From Bacilli bacterium (GTDB taxonomy: Bacteria > Bacillota_I > Bacilli_A > RFN20 > CAG-826), in assembly GCA_024693415.1 (NCBI GenBank), contig JAILKX010000038.1, forward strand, positions 16,977-80,976: a stretch of DNA of 64,000 bases, written 5' to 3'. The position numbers and the translations under genes were made by a program. Below the pieces are notes generated by a model, which was not told where the DNA came from, did not search any database, and worked only from the letters and a program-made list of their open reading frames with translations. Shown here piece by piece: positions 17,442 to 26,865 of this stretch (position 1 is the stretch's first letter; each line of letters starts with the position of its first letter).

Positions 17442-17472
17442 CCCCACAGCAATGTGGGGCGTTTCTTTTTTT
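17442..17472 (+). terminator. Terminator of the large RNA
   Basis: CCCCACA (17442-17448), GCAA loop, TGTGGGG (17453-17459), then GTTTCTTTTTTT. A perfect 7-bp GC-rich stem with a U run defines the 3' end of the ~1.6-kb transcript. Confidence 0.93.
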
Positions 17473-17667
17473 GCATCCTTATAATTCAGCGGCCTTTATT
17501 AATATAGTTACGCGCGCGTGCGCGAGAGAAGCTTTTCTGTTGGATTTTTGCGAAGAAAAATACTTTTTTTCCGTTTTTTGAGTGGCAATTATTCGGATAA
17601 TCAATAAAATTAAAATAATAAGGGGAAGCAATAATAGCTTTCCGATAGTTCCGAGGAGGGTTTGTTT

Positions 17668-18273
17668 ATGGCGTTGATATTCTGTCCGGTGTGCAAAAGG
17701 AAGATCTCCAATCGTTCCAGCACTTGCCCTCATTGCGGAACGCCAATGAGCAAAATCAATGAGATGCTTGACCCCCATACAGGGAACAAAGTCGCTCCTC
17801 CGAAGCAGGTCAGCACCAAGATGCCGCCGGTGTATGGAACCATCGCTGGGCTTTCCTATAAGATCAGACGGATCGTGGGTCCGCGCTATCTGACCGAAGC
17901 GGTCATTAAGGAAGTGGCGCCCGGAAAGAATGATGAGGGCACCAAGATCGCCGTCCGCGCGCTCCACCTTCATTTCTACGATGAGCAGAAGCCGGAAGAC
18001 AATATCGTCACGATCAAACCGCTCAGCAAAGAAGAAGCGAAGCGTGCGTTCCTCCGCTATGTCGGCGTTGAAATCATCCGCGCCCTTCGCGCCTTTGAGA
18101 AGAAAAACAAAGTCGAAGTGGTGGTGGACGAAGACGCTTTCCTCGCCGCCTGCATCGCCAAGAAACCCAGCAAAACGGATCAAGTCGAGCTATTGCCCGG
18201 CTTAGGCCGCGAATTCAGGCAATGTGGCCCAATCGTCGATGCGGTCTTCGAAAAAGTCAATCCATATCGCTGA
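17668..18273 (+). CDS. Zinc-ribbon protein of unknown function, 201 aa
   Basis: The N-terminus carries a zinc ribbon: CPVCKR (C6, C9) and CPHCG (C20, C23). The remaining ~170 residues form an unrecognised, basic, soluble domain rich in Lys and Val with no membrane segment. Start at 17668 has GGAGGG 7 nt upstream; an upstream TTG in frame is less likely. The ~195-nt gap before it is AT-rich and holds no gene. It is the first gene downstream of the giant RNA, on the same strand; zinc ribbons often bind nucleic acid or protein, so an RNA link is conceivable but unproven. Confidence 0.75.
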   Translation: MALIFCPVCKRKISNRSSTCPHCGTPMSKINEMLDPHTGNKVAPPKQVSTKMPPVYGTIAGLSYKIRRIVGPRYLTEAVIKEVAPGKNDEGTKIAVRALHLHFYDEQKPEDNIVTIKPLSKEEAKRAFLRYVGVEIIRALRAFEKKNKVEVVVDEDAFLAACIAKKPSKTDQVELLPGLGREFRQCGPIVDAVFEKVNPYR

Positions 18274-18294
18274 CTTATTTTGCACGCATATGCA

Positions 18295-18330
18295 AACGAC
18301 CATCATTGATGGCCGTTTTTATGTTATAAT
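18295..18330 (+). promoter_or_regulatory. Terminator followed at once by a leaderless-type promoter
   Basis: AACGACCATCA TT GATGGCCGTT (18295-18317, small mismatch) plus a T run ends the zinc-ribbon gene. TATAAT at 18325-18330 lies 8 nt before the ATG of the next gene, leaving no room for a ribosome-binding site. Confidence 0.65.
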
Positions 18331-18338
18331 CTCTACCT

Positions 18339-19868
18339 ATGAAATTATGTAAGAAAATCGTCATAGTGGGGGCTGGGATATCGGGGATGACTGCCGGTAT
18401 CTATGCTTTGGACAACGGTTACGACGTGACGATTGTTGAAAAGCACATCATCGCCGGTGGACAGTGCACTGGCTGGGTTAGAAAAGAAACGTTCATCGAT
18501 GGCTGCGCCCATTGGATCGTCGGAACCAATCCGAAATCCCAATTGAACCCTTTGTGGCGCCATATTGGCGCGATCGATGACAATACCGCCATCCACGACA
18601 CCGAATATTTCACGAAGTTCTATTATGGCGATGAAATCGTCACGATCTACGCGGACCTGGATAAGCTCAAAGAGGAGTTCCTCCGCGTTGCCCCTGAGGA
18701 CAAGAGGCAGATCAACAGCTTCATCAGAGCCGTGAAAGCCTACCGTCATGTGAAGATCCCCGTCAAGAAGCCTCTCGATAAGATGAACTTCTTCGAATTG
18801 ACCCATTTCGGAATCGGGATGCTTCCGATGGCTTTCCAATTCGCGATTGCCAAGCATACCTCATCCGTCAAATACGCGATGAAATTCAAATCGCCGATCC
18901 TGCGCTATGTCTTCAACAATATCTTGGGTGCTGACTACAATATCCATTCGTTCTTTTATGTCATGCAGGCCCTCTCGCTCCATGATGCGGGGATGATCGA
19001 AGGCGGCTCAAAGGCCATCGCCGATCGCGTCCGCCGCAGATTCTTGGACAAAGGCGGCAATTTGGTCCTGGGCAATGGCGTTGAGAAGATCATCATCGAA
19101 GACAATACGGCCAAAGGCGTTTTGCTGAAAGACGGCAAGACGATCTATTCCGATTACGTCATTTCGAGCTGCGACGCATACCACACCCTGAATGTTCTTT
19201 TGGAAGGGAAATACCATGACCGCTTCTTCAAAGACCGTTTCGATAACCTGTCGGATTATCCTATCAATGCCTGCATGCTCGTCTGCTATCGCACCAAAAA
19301 GAACGTCGACAATGTGCCGAAGATGATCTGCTACAGGATGGATAAGCCTTTCGTCGCCGGAACCAACGCGATCTCGGTTTGCTCCATCAGAAACCATTCC
19401 TTCGATAAGACGCTTAACAAGGAGTGGACGAGCATCAACGTCCTGCTCCAGGTGGACGATGGCGCATACCGCTATCTGAAAGGCCTCAACCGCGCCGACT
19501 ATTTGGCATTCAAGAAGAATGCCGGCGAAGTGTTTGCGCAGCATGTTGCCAAAGCATACGGCATCGATCCGTCCGATTTGGATTTGATCGACGTGACCAC
19601 CCCGCTAACTTATGAGCGTTACGTGAACAGCTATCACGGCTCATACATGTCCTTCATCATCACCTCGAGAAGCCACGGCCTGATGGGCAGCGGCGTTATC
19701 AAAGGCCTCAAGAACTTCGTCATGTGCGGACAATGGCTCATGCCTCCGGGAGGCTTGCCGGTAGCTTTGTTCACCGGCAAACACGCCGCAGCCCGCATCT
19801 GCTATATGGATCGCAAGAAGTTCCTTAATTTCGAAAGGAAACTCTATGCGAGCGTTTCTAAATCTTAA
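18339..19868 (+). CDS. FAD-dependent oxidoreductase, CrtI/phytoene-desaturase-like, 509 aa
   Basis: The N-terminal Rossmann fold shows VIVGAGISGMTAG (GxGxxG at residues ~10-15) and the acidic end of strand 2 (VEKH), followed by GGQCTGW, as in phytoene dehydrogenase and related amine-oxidase-like enzymes. The C-terminal FAD-binding part includes MCGQWLMPPGGLPVALFTGKHAA. Length fits the CrtI family (~490-510 aa). No carotenoid genes are adjacent, so the substrate is open; related proteins act on lipids, polyprenes or retinoids. The mRNA is probably leaderless. The exonuclease gene overlaps its end by 23 nt. Confidence 0.85.
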   Translation: MKLCKKIVIVGAGISGMTAGIYALDNGYDVTIVEKHIIAGGQCTGWVRKETFIDGCAHWIVGTNPKSQLNPLWRHIGAIDDNTAIHDTEYFTKFYYGDEIVTIYADLDKLKEEFLRVAPEDKRQINSFIRAVKAYRHVKIPVKKPLDKMNFFELTHFGIGMLPMAFQFAIAKHTSSVKYAMKFKSPILRYVFNNILGADYNIHSFFYVMQALSLHDAGMIEGGSKAIADRVRRRFLDKGGNLVLGNGVEKIIIEDNTAKGVLLKDGKTIYSDYVISSCDAYHTLNVLLEGKYHDRFFKDRFDNLSDYPINACMLVCYRTKKNVDNVPKMICYRMDKPFVAGTNAISVCSIRNHSFDKTLNKEWTSINVLLQVDDGAYRYLKGLNRADYLAFKKNAGEVFAQHVAKAYGIDPSDLDLIDVTTPLTYERYVNSYHGSYMSFIITSRSHGLMGSGVIKGLKNFVMCGQWLMPPGGLPVALFTGKHAAARICYMDRKKFLNFERKLYASVSKS

Positions 19869-21081
19869 AGGCAACCAACTGGCCTATTGTTTGGCAGAAG
19901 ACAATCTGACCGTTGTTTCTAGCGGCCTTTTTTCAGACCCGACATGCCAGGATTTCATTGAACTGGTATCAAAAGAGGGGATTACGTGCTTCGTTTTCGA
20001 CGGAATTGATTTCGCCTGGTCATTGGAGGACCTTTATAGGAAAGCCAAGAAGCAGGTGCCGGATTTCCTTTGCTATGACGTCCATTTCATCTTGTTCGAT
20101 ATGAGCGGATCCAACCGCGATTGGTCCTTTGAGGAAACCTTGCGGGCGCTTTTTGGCGGCGACAACCCAAGATTGAAGATGGAATCCGCCGAAGAGCAGG
20201 CCGTCTCCCTCTGCTATATGCTCAAAGAGGGTCTTTCGTATTTCGGAAAGAGCCTGGATGAGCTGAATATGCGTCCGATGGCGGATGCTTCTTTCTATAC
20301 CCACGGTTGCCTCAACGCCATCTACCAAAAGAGGCGTTTTGACAAAAACATTGAGGACGTGTATGCGAATTCAAGCAAAAGGGGGATCAAGAAGATGCTG
20401 TTCTTCGATCTTGAATGCGCGAATTGCTTCGACGATATTGGCAAGGTTTGCGAATTCGGCGCCGTCATCACCGACATGGAATTCAACGTGCTTGAGCGCG
20501 TCTTCCTCATGATCAATCCCGATGACCGCTTCATGCTCCGCGGCAGGGGAGGCGGTTCCGACCTTGTCCTCGCGTATTCCGAAAAGGATTACTTCAATTC
20601 CCCGAAGATCGCCTATTACGAAAAGAAGATCCGCGACCTATTGGAGGATCCCGAGACCCTTGTCGGCGGATTCGCCATCGATAACGACGTCTCTTTCTTG
20701 GCGACGGATTTCGATTCCTATGGCCTCGAGCAAGCGAACTACGATTGCTTCGACGTGCAGAAGTGGGTCTCTACCGAGGAAGGGTCCATCAGCCTTGAGA
20801 AAGCGTATCAGGAGTGGATTCCGACCGAGGAGAAGCAGCCCTTCCGCGAGCATCGTTCCGTCGATGACGCCGAAATGACGATGCTCGTCGCGAAATTCTA
20901 TGCGAAGAAAAACGAAAAGCCGGTCCTTGAACTCCTGAAGGAATTCCCGAACTCGGCTTATACGTCGAAGGGCTTTATCGATTATTGGGCGAGCAAGCGC
21001 GACCTTCCGATGAGGAAACGCCCGAAGAAGATCGTATCGTTCCCCTATTCGTCAGGTCATTCCAATCATTCAGATTCGTAA
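19846..21081 (+). CDS. DEDDh 3'-5' exonuclease-domain protein, 411 aa
   Basis: The first ~180 residues are of unknown fold. From ~183 a DnaQ-like exonuclease appears: FFDLECAN (Exo I, Asp and Glu), GGFAIDNDVSF (Exo II, ~275) and HRSVDDAEMT (Exo III with His and Asp, ~335-341), the DEDDh set that coordinates two metal ions. Such enzymes proofread, trim RNA or degrade DNA ends. AAAGGAAA precedes the start; the gene is coupled to the upstream oxidoreductase by a 23-nt overlap and meets the large helicase tail-to-tail with a 16-nt overlap. Confidence 0.85.
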   Translation: MRAFLNLKGNQLAYCLAEDNLTVVSSGLFSDPTCQDFIELVSKEGITCFVFDGIDFAWSLEDLYRKAKKQVPDFLCYDVHFILFDMSGSNRDWSFEETLRALFGGDNPRLKMESAEEQAVSLCYMLKEGLSYFGKSLDELNMRPMADASFYTHGCLNAIYQKRRFDKNIEDVYANSSKRGIKKMLFFDLECANCFDDIGKVCEFGAVITDMEFNVLERVFLMINPDDRFMLRGRGGGSDLVLAYSEKDYFNSPKIAYYEKKIRDLLEDPETLVGGFAIDNDVSFLATDFDSYGLEQANYDCFDVQKWVSTEEGSISLEKAYQEWIPTEEKQPFREHRSVDDAEMTMLVAKFYAKKNEKPVLELLKEFPNSAYTSKGFIDYWASKRDLPMRKRPKKIVSFPYSSGHSNHSDS

Positions 21082-24000
21082 TGCTCGACGTAACCGCGTC
21101 TCAGCAGCTTCAGTTTAATTGCCCAGTCGAGGGAGTATTCGATCTTCTCGCGGGCTTTTTTCGTTAGCGTCGCCCCGACCATGCCGGCGGTAAGCCTGAT
21201 CAGGTCTTCGCGGTCGATTTTCGACTGCGCCTCAATGATTCGGTTCATCAAGAAGACGAGTTCTTCCTTCGGTATGCAGTAGACGTCGCGATCGCCACGC
21301 CTATAGGGCAAAAGCTGCCCTTCTTTGCCGTTGCGGAACCAATAGAAGGTTTCGTTTTGGGCGTCGACGGTTTTGGCGAGGCTGTCGGCGAAGAAGTTGA
21401 GCTGCGTCTCGATGATCGCGTCGAGATTGCGCTTGGACGTGTTGTTGAGCAGCTCTTTCACCCTCTCCTTGAGCAGGGTAGCAGCGATCGGCGATTCGAT
21501 CTGGACCATGCTCTTCATCTCGTTGGCAAGGCGGGGGTAGTAGAGTCCGCTTTCATACTTCGCCGGATTGAGCATGAAGGTCGGTTTATAGCGTACGTAG
21601 TCCACTATTTTGTAGTCGAAGTCCTTATTCGCGTCGACCATGGTCGGGGCGACGAAGGAGGATTCGACCTCCGTGGATTCGGTCATGTCGATCGAAGCGA
21701 TGATGGTGTCGATGGTGGACGGCGGGAAGCGGAGGTAGTCGAGGGTGAAGACGTGGATGATCTTCCATTTGAGCGCCCCGAGCATGATGGCCGAAACGTA
21801 GAAGCGGTCGCGGGTGGACATCGATTCCTTGCCTTCCTGGGCATCGAGGACGATGCCGAGGGCATATTCCGATGATCCGGGCTTTTTGATGGCGAGGTCG
21901 ATTTTGAAGCCGCTTGTTCCGACGTTGAGGTCGGAATCGAAACCCCTTCTCATGAGGTCGCGCTGGATGAAGGAAGCGATATTCGGATCGGGTTCCTCAA
22001 CCTCGAATTCGGCGGCCGAAGCGGCTTCGGCATACGCGAGGAAGTTCTTAAGATAGCGCGCGCCTGCGTTCTTGGCCTTTGCGGCATCGATGTCGGCGGC
22101 GCGGATCGTGGAGATGACGATCATCCTTTCCTTGGCGCGGCTTGCGGCGACGTTCAGACGGCGCTCGCCTTTGTCGAGGATGAGCGGTCCGCGGATCTCG
22201 GCTTTGCCCGAGGCTCCTTTGGAGAATCCGACGCAGAGGATGATGATATCCCTTTCGTCGCCCTGGACGTTTTCGAGGTTCTTGACGAACAGCGGGTCCT
22301 CCCATGCGCTAGCGACGGCGGCTAGATCCTTATTCTTATCGAAGAAGCGATCGATTTCGTCCTGCAGCTTGGCCTGCTGCTTGATGTTGAAGACGATGAT
22401 GCCGACGGACTTCGTCTTGTCTTTCGGCGAGGTGAGGAGGGCCTTAAGAGTCTGCAAAACCTCATTAATCTCCTCTTTCGACAAGGCATTGCTCGATTTT
22501 TCGGGCACATTGATCTCTTTGAACGAGATATGGGATGTCAGCGTGTCGAAGCTTGGGAAGGTGAAGAGGTCCCCGCGATAGAAGTTCTGGTTGGAGAACT
22601 CGATGAGCGACTGGTGCTTGCTGCGGTAGTGGTAGCAGAGCCTGATGCGCGGCATGCCGATGGAGATGCAGTCGTCGAGCAGGGATTCGCTGTCTTGGAA
22701 TTCCTCTAGGCCGGCATCGTCGACGTCGTCGCTGTTGAGCGAGACTGAGAAGTAATTGGTCGGCGGCATCTGCTGCGGGTCGCCCGCGACGATGAGGGCG
22801 TTGCCCCTGGCGATGGGGCCAACCGCCTCCGAAGTCGGGATCTGACTGGCTTCGTCGAAGATGATGATGTCGAATTTCTTGGAATCGACGTCGAGGTATT
22901 GGGCGGCGGAAAGCGGCGACATGAGGAAGACGGGGAAGTAGCTGCGGAAATAGGCCTCATATTTCTGGAGGGCGTTGCGGATGGTGATGCCGCGTCCTCC
23001 CGAGGCGACGAGCTTGCGAAGAGCGCCGATTGGGGTGGAGGCCTTATGGTCGATCTTCGGGTTGATGAAGTCTTTGGTCACCTTGGCTGTGACCTCGGCG
23101 ACGGCGAGGGTGTTGTACTCTTGGATGAGGTCTTGATAGGACTGGATCTTGGATTCGTAGAGGGCGCTGGAGAACTGATTGTAGTAGGGGTCGCGGAAAT
23201 AGAGGCGGATGAAGGCGTTGTCGAGCGCGTTCTCGAAGGCGTCGTCCATTTCGTCGACGTTGATCTCGGCGCGCAGCAGTTTGTCGACCAGTTCGTCCAA
23301 TCCGTTTTCCCTGAGCGCGTCGCAGCGCACAGTGATCTGGGCGGCCGAGGCGATGGGCTTGGCGTTTTCGGGATGGAGGCACTCTTCCAAGAAGGAACCG
23401 ACCAACGCGATGAAGCCATTTGCCGAGAGCCCTTCGACGTCGAACGGATAGATGGCGAGGATGTCGGCCTCGACTTTCTTATAGTCCTCGTATCTCTTTC
23501 CGAGCTCTTCGACTTGGAGCTTCGTCGCGGCGAATTGCGCTTTGCCGGCGATGATGGTCATGAAGCGGATGAGCTTCTGCGGAAGCTGCTCGCCGTTATC
23601 GTAGGTCTCGATGAGGTGGAACAGGGCTGCAGTGTCCTTATAGGTTTGGATCTTTTCGGCGATGCCGTCGAACTTTCCTTCCTTGAGGATGTCATAGCCG
23701 AAGAAGGACGCGAGGTCTTTGGCGCGCAGAGAGGCGTTCTCGTAGGTGTTCTGGAAGCCTTTGGCCGCTTCGACGAATTCGCATTGCTTGTCGAAGTCGA
23801 CTTTGACGCCCGCGACCTGATGCGGCTCAAGCTCTTGGGCGAAGCGCTTCTTGACTTTGCCTTTGCCGAAGAGGCCTTTGTTGGAGGCAACGAAAGCGCT
23901 CGTCTCCTTGGCGTTGAAGGCTAGGAACGCTTCCGGCTTGAAGCAGGAGGCGTATTTCTCCTGGAGCGCGCCGAGCTCAAGCAATAGCTTAAGCGCTTCT

Positions 24001-26804
24001 TCGTTCAAGGTATCGTTTGCGAAGATGCCGGTTTCGACTAGGGCTTCGCCGCGGATATTTCCGTGGAGCGCCAGGCCATAGATCTCGATGATCTGCTCAA
24101 GGAGCTTCCTCGAGGGGTCGGCGGGGACGTTCGCGGTCTCGCCGAACGCCTCATACGCGGCCTTCAATTCCTTGAGGGCGGCGCTGAGCTTTTCATACTG
24201 TTTTGGCAAATCCGTTTGATCAGTGTAGTCGAATTTGCGGATTCTGAGGAGTCGAAGCAGACTCGAATCGAAGTTCGGGATCGAGTCGGCGAGGCTATGG
24301 ATATCGGCGAAGGCACTGCGGATCGCGACGTCTTTCTGGCCATCGTATTTCTGGGCGTATTCCTCGTTCAGCGAAATGAGGCCGGCCGCATCGTTTGAGA
24401 GCAGGCGGTTGTTGAATGCTTCGTAGAGGGAGTAGTAGAGCCCGTTCTTGCGGTGAAGCTTCTTAAGCTCTTGGCTCAATTCCTTCTTGCGGGTCTTGAT
24501 CTGGAGGCAGTGGCCTTCAAAATCCCCGGCGGAAGTCTGGGCGCCGGTGTTCAGCGATTCGCCGAGCTGATTGAAAACCGAGGCCTTGTTCGCCTTATTG
24601 GAATAGAGTTCCAGGGCAAAGCGGCTTAATCCCAATTTATCGAGGCGCGTGCGCACGACGTCGAGCGCCGCCATCTTCTCGGCGATGAAGAGCACGGTTT
24701 TGCCATGGTAGAAGGCATTGACGATCATGTTGACGATCGTTTGGCTCTTGCCGGTGCCCGGCGGGCCGTCGAGGATGAACGAATTCCCTTTGCCGGCTTC
24801 GACGATGGCGCGGAGCTGGGTGGAGTCGTAGGGGAGTGGCGCGGCGAAAGTGGACATATCGTCCAATAGGTCGAGGTCCTCCGGGATCTCGTCTTCGGAA
24901 TTGACGATCTCGGATTCGTTCTTGAGCAAGCTCGCGACCACGGGGTTCGCCTTCAGCTCATCGCGGCGGTTGTGGATATCGGTCCACATGACGTAATGGG
25001 AGAAGGTGAAGTTGGCGAAGAAGAAGGATTCGTCGTCGATCGCGATCGCGTCGGTCGTCATCTGGCGGATGGTGTTGACGATGTCATGGAATTCATCGTT
25101 GCCGCTAAGGCCGTAAACCGAAGAATAATCGACCCCTGTCTTAAGTTTGCAGTATTCGAAGAAGGTTTTGTTGAGCATCAGGTCGTCGAAATCGTACTCA
25201 GCGGTGAAGTCATCGCCCAAGCGGTCTTTGGTGATCGACACCGGCAAAAGGAGCAGCGGGGCCTTGATGGAGAGTTTCGTGTTCTCAATGTATCCAAGCG
25301 CAAGGTAAAGGGTCGGGCTTCCGGTCTCTTCCTTGGAGGAGTTGGAGGCGCGGATCAGCTTCTTGAGGTTCGTCGGGGACCCCTCGACGAGCAAGACGTT
25401 GCTCTTGCGGAGGTCGTCGAGCGACTCCTGCGAAACGGTGAGTGCCTCTTTCTCGTTGCCCTGGATGAAGCGGATCTTGAAGGATCCCTTATCGGAGAAG
25501 CGCAGGTAATCGTAGACGGATTTGCCGTCCTGCTTCGGCATCGAGATGCAGTTTGCGCTGTTTTTTGCGATTTTGAAGTTGACCAATTTGTTGCTGGCCG
25601 AGAGGTCGAGCAGCTTCTTTTCCCAGGTCACGAAACGGTTCTGCTCCTCGCCGGAATTGATGGGACGGAACTGATAGTCGCGGATCGAGGTCAGCGCGAC
25701 TTCGCTGATCTTCGCGGGCTCGATATCGAAATCGATGGAGGCGTCTTCCTTCGCCACGGGGATCGGCTTATAGGCGCCGTTGTGGCAGAAGTCGATGTCG
25801 ATGGCCTTGAATCCGGCGGGATGCTCCTTGAGGTGCGATGTGCCGATTTCGAGGGCGCTTGCGAAAGAAGCGTTGGAGTCGCTTGAAAGGGTCGTGGTCT
25901 CGAACACCGCCACGTCCTTCTTGGCCCCGGTGACTTGGTTCAGCACGACGTTGACGTTTTTCTCAAGCGGCACGTACTGCGTTTTCTCGTCGAGGAAGAA
26001 TCCGGAATAGGCATGCCCCTTTTCCAATATAAGGATGGAGCGTAGGCCGATTTCGCTCATGCATGCGCAGCAAAGGATCGCGAGGTCCAAGCAGGTGCCG
26101 AGCCGGTCTTTGAGGACGGTCATCGGCAAGCGGATTTTCTGGTAGAGCTCGCTGGAGTGGGGCGGATTGGCATAGGTGATCCCGTATTTGTGGAGGGCCT
26201 TGTAGATGCATTCCACCTCATGGATGATGGCGTCTTTGTCGATGGAGCCGTCGTAGCGGGTGTTCTGGTAGCCGATGAGGGGGCGGCCGAGGTTCTCTTC
26301 GATCGCCATGTGGTGAATCAGGCTCATCTCGGGGAAATCGGTGATGACGTATTTCGAAAGGAGGACGTCGCGGGCTTCCGGGTCGTCGCTAGGCATCGAG
26401 ATCGGGAGGAGCTTGGTCGAACGCTGTGAGGAAAGAAGCAGCGATCCGTCGGAAGAAATGATCTTAATGGTGATTTCGCAGACATCCGATTCGGTGAGTT
26501 CGTAAAGCTTCTGCTTATCGACGGAGATCGCGGGCAGGGGATTCAGGGAGATATCCTGCCTTCCAGGGATGCCGGGAAGGGGGAATTCCTCGCAGGAGAA
26601 GATGGGATTCGAAAACTCGATCGCGAGCTTCGCCCCCACGATATCCTCATCTCCGGTATTGGAAATCTCGATTTTCCGCAAAAAAGAGAATGGTGTGGTG
26701 AAGATGGATGGGTCGCTTGCCTTTACCAAGGCATCGCTATGATATTCCAAAAAAGAAAAGGTCCGCCCCATTTCCACGCTGATGCGCAACTGTATTTCGT
26801 CCAT
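21066..26804 (-). CDS. DUF4011-type SF1 helicase with Vsr-like C-terminus, 1912 aa
   Basis: Order of parts: beta-rich N-terminus; a transglutaminase-like segment (GTCLDLAILC, Cys ~237, and GHAYSG, His ~262); DUF4011-like region (~400-680); SF1 helicase with GPPGTGKSQT (~678), FDEASQIPT (~1313), QGDERDII (~1510), ASRAKERM (~1558); C-terminal Vsr/MTES_1575-like nuclease (FKIDLAIK ~1636, LGIVLDA, RDRF). This architecture matches the single-protein DUF4011-helicase-Vsr defence system I recall as Hhe (Gao et al. 2020). GGAGGG precedes the ATG, with TATAAT (26826-26831 complement) upstream. It lies head-to-head with Wadjet, which supports an anti-phage or anti-plasmid role. Confidence 0.85.
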   Translation of the reverse strand: MDEIQLRISVEMGRTFSFLEYHSDALVKASDPSIFTTPFSFLRKIEISNTGDEDIVGAKLAIEFSNPIFSCEEFPLPGIPGRQDISLNPLPAISVDKQKLYELTESDVCEITIKIISSDGSLLLSSQRSTKLLPISMPSDDPEARDVLLSKYVITDFPEMSLIHHMAIEENLGRPLIGYQNTRYDGSIDKDAIIHEVECIYKALHKYGITYANPPHSSELYQKIRLPMTVLKDRLGTCLDLAILCCACMSEIGLRSILILEKGHAYSGFFLDEKTQYVPLEKNVNVVLNQVTGAKKDVAVFETTTLSSDSNASFASALEIGTSHLKEHPAGFKAIDIDFCHNGAYKPIPVAKEDASIDFDIEPAKISEVALTSIRDYQFRPINSGEEQNRFVTWEKKLLDLSASNKLVNFKIAKNSANCISMPKQDGKSVYDYLRFSDKGSFKIRFIQGNEKEALTVSQESLDDLRKSNVLLVEGSPTNLKKLIRASNSSKEETGSPTLYLALGYIENTKLSIKAPLLLLPVSITKDRLGDDFTAEYDFDDLMLNKTFFEYCKLKTGVDYSSVYGLSGNDEFHDIVNTIRQMTTDAIAIDDESFFFANFTFSHYVMWTDIHNRRDELKANPVVASLLKNESEIVNSEDEIPEDLDLLDDMSTFAAPLPYDSTQLRAIVEAGKGNSFILDGPPGTGKSQTIVNMIVNAFYHGKTVLFIAEKMAALDVVRTRLDKLGLSRFALELYSNKANKASVFNQLGESLNTGAQTSAGDFEGHCLQIKTRKKELSQELKKLHRKNGLYYSLYEAFNNRLLSNDAAGLISLNEEYAQKYDGQKDVAIRSAFADIHSLADSIPNFDSSLLRLLRIRKFDYTDQTDLPKQYEKLSAALKELKAAYEAFGETANVPADPSRKLLEQIIEIYGLALHGNIRGEALVETGIFANDTLNEEALKLLLELGALQEKYASCFKPEAFLAFNAKETSAFVASNKGLFGKGKVKKRFAQELEPHQVAGVKVDFDKQCEFVEAAKGFQNTYENASLRAKDLASFFGYDILKEGKFDGIAEKIQTYKDTAALFHLIETYDNGEQLPQKLIRFMTIIAGKAQFAATKLQVEELGKRYEDYKKVEADILAIYPFDVEGLSANGFIALVGSFLEECLHPENAKPIASAAQITVRCDALRENGLDELVDKLLRAEINVDEMDDAFENALDNAFIRLYFRDPYYNQFSSALYESKIQSYQDLIQEYNTLAVAEVTAKVTKDFINPKIDHKASTPIGALRKLVASGGRGITIRNALQKYEAYFRSYFPVFLMSPLSAAQYLDVDSKKFDIIIFDEASQIPTSEAVGPIARGNALIVAGDPQQMPPTNYFSVSLNSDDVDDAGLEEFQDSESLLDDCISIGMPRIRLCYHYRSKHQSLIEFSNQNFYRGDLFTFPSFDTLTSHISFKEINVPEKSSNALSKEEINEVLQTLKALLTSPKDKTKSVGIIVFNIKQQAKLQDEIDRFFDKNKDLAAVASAWEDPLFVKNLENVQGDERDIIILCVGFSKGASGKAEIRGPLILDKGERRLNVAASRAKERMIVISTIRAADIDAAKAKNAGARYLKNFLAYAEAASAAEFEVEEPDPNIASFIQRDLMRRGFDSDLNVGTSGFKIDLAIKKPGSSEYALGIVLDAQEGKESMSTRDRFYVSAIMLGALKWKIIHVFTLDYLRFPPSTIDTIIASIDMTESTEVESSFVAPTMVDANKDFDYKIVDYVRYKPTFMLNPAKYESGLYYPRLANEMKSMVQIESPIAATLLKERVKELLNNTSKRNLDAIIETQLNFFADSLAKTVDAQNETFYWFRNGKEGQLLPYRRGDRDVYCIPKEELVFLMNRIIEAQSKIDREDLIRLTAGMVGATLTKKAREKIEYSLDWAIKLKLLRRGYVEHYESE

Positions 26805-26865
26805 ATAAATCCCTCCGACTTCAAAATTATAGCGTTTAAACTGGACTATGTGCTCGATTTGTATG

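Larger units (their letters stand above)
15874..17472 (+). ncRNA. Giant structured non-coding RNA, ~1.6 kb, family not recognised
   Basis: No conserved protein frame exists here; the six-frame readings are Arg/Ser/Pro-rich shadows. It is rich in perfect hairpins, many with GNRA loops: CCACGC/GCGTGG (15874-15916) enclosing CTC-GCAA-GAG (15891-15900), GGAAAC/GTTTCC (15923-15939), CGTCAC/GTGACG (15970-15984), GGAAGGA-GCGA-TCCTTCC (16504-16521), GGC-GTAA-GCC (16621-16630), GCC-GCAA-GGC (16701-16710), CACG-GCAA-CGTG (16852-16863), GGAAGAT/ATCTTCC (17229-17247). A five-copy GGTAGACC hairpin recurs through it. Promoter and terminator delimit one transcript. I see no rRNA, RNase P, tmRNA, or group I/II intron core. 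It recalls large ornate RNAs (GOLLD, ROOL, OLE) in style but is longer than those I know. Confidence 0.85.

Noticed and set aside
15874..17472. Large RNA as rRNA fragment, RNase P, tmRNA, group I or group II intron
   Set aside because: I looked for conserved 16S/23S blocks, the RNase P core, a tmRNA tag frame, a domain V-like hairpin and an intron-encoded protein and saw none by eye. A covariance-model search would settle it.
15851..17507. Open frames of 60-230 codons on both strands inside the large RNA
   Set aside because: They are Arg/Ser/Pro-rich, overlap in all frames, lack ribosome-binding sites and family motifs, and run across perfect hairpins; they are by-products of GC-rich structured RNA.
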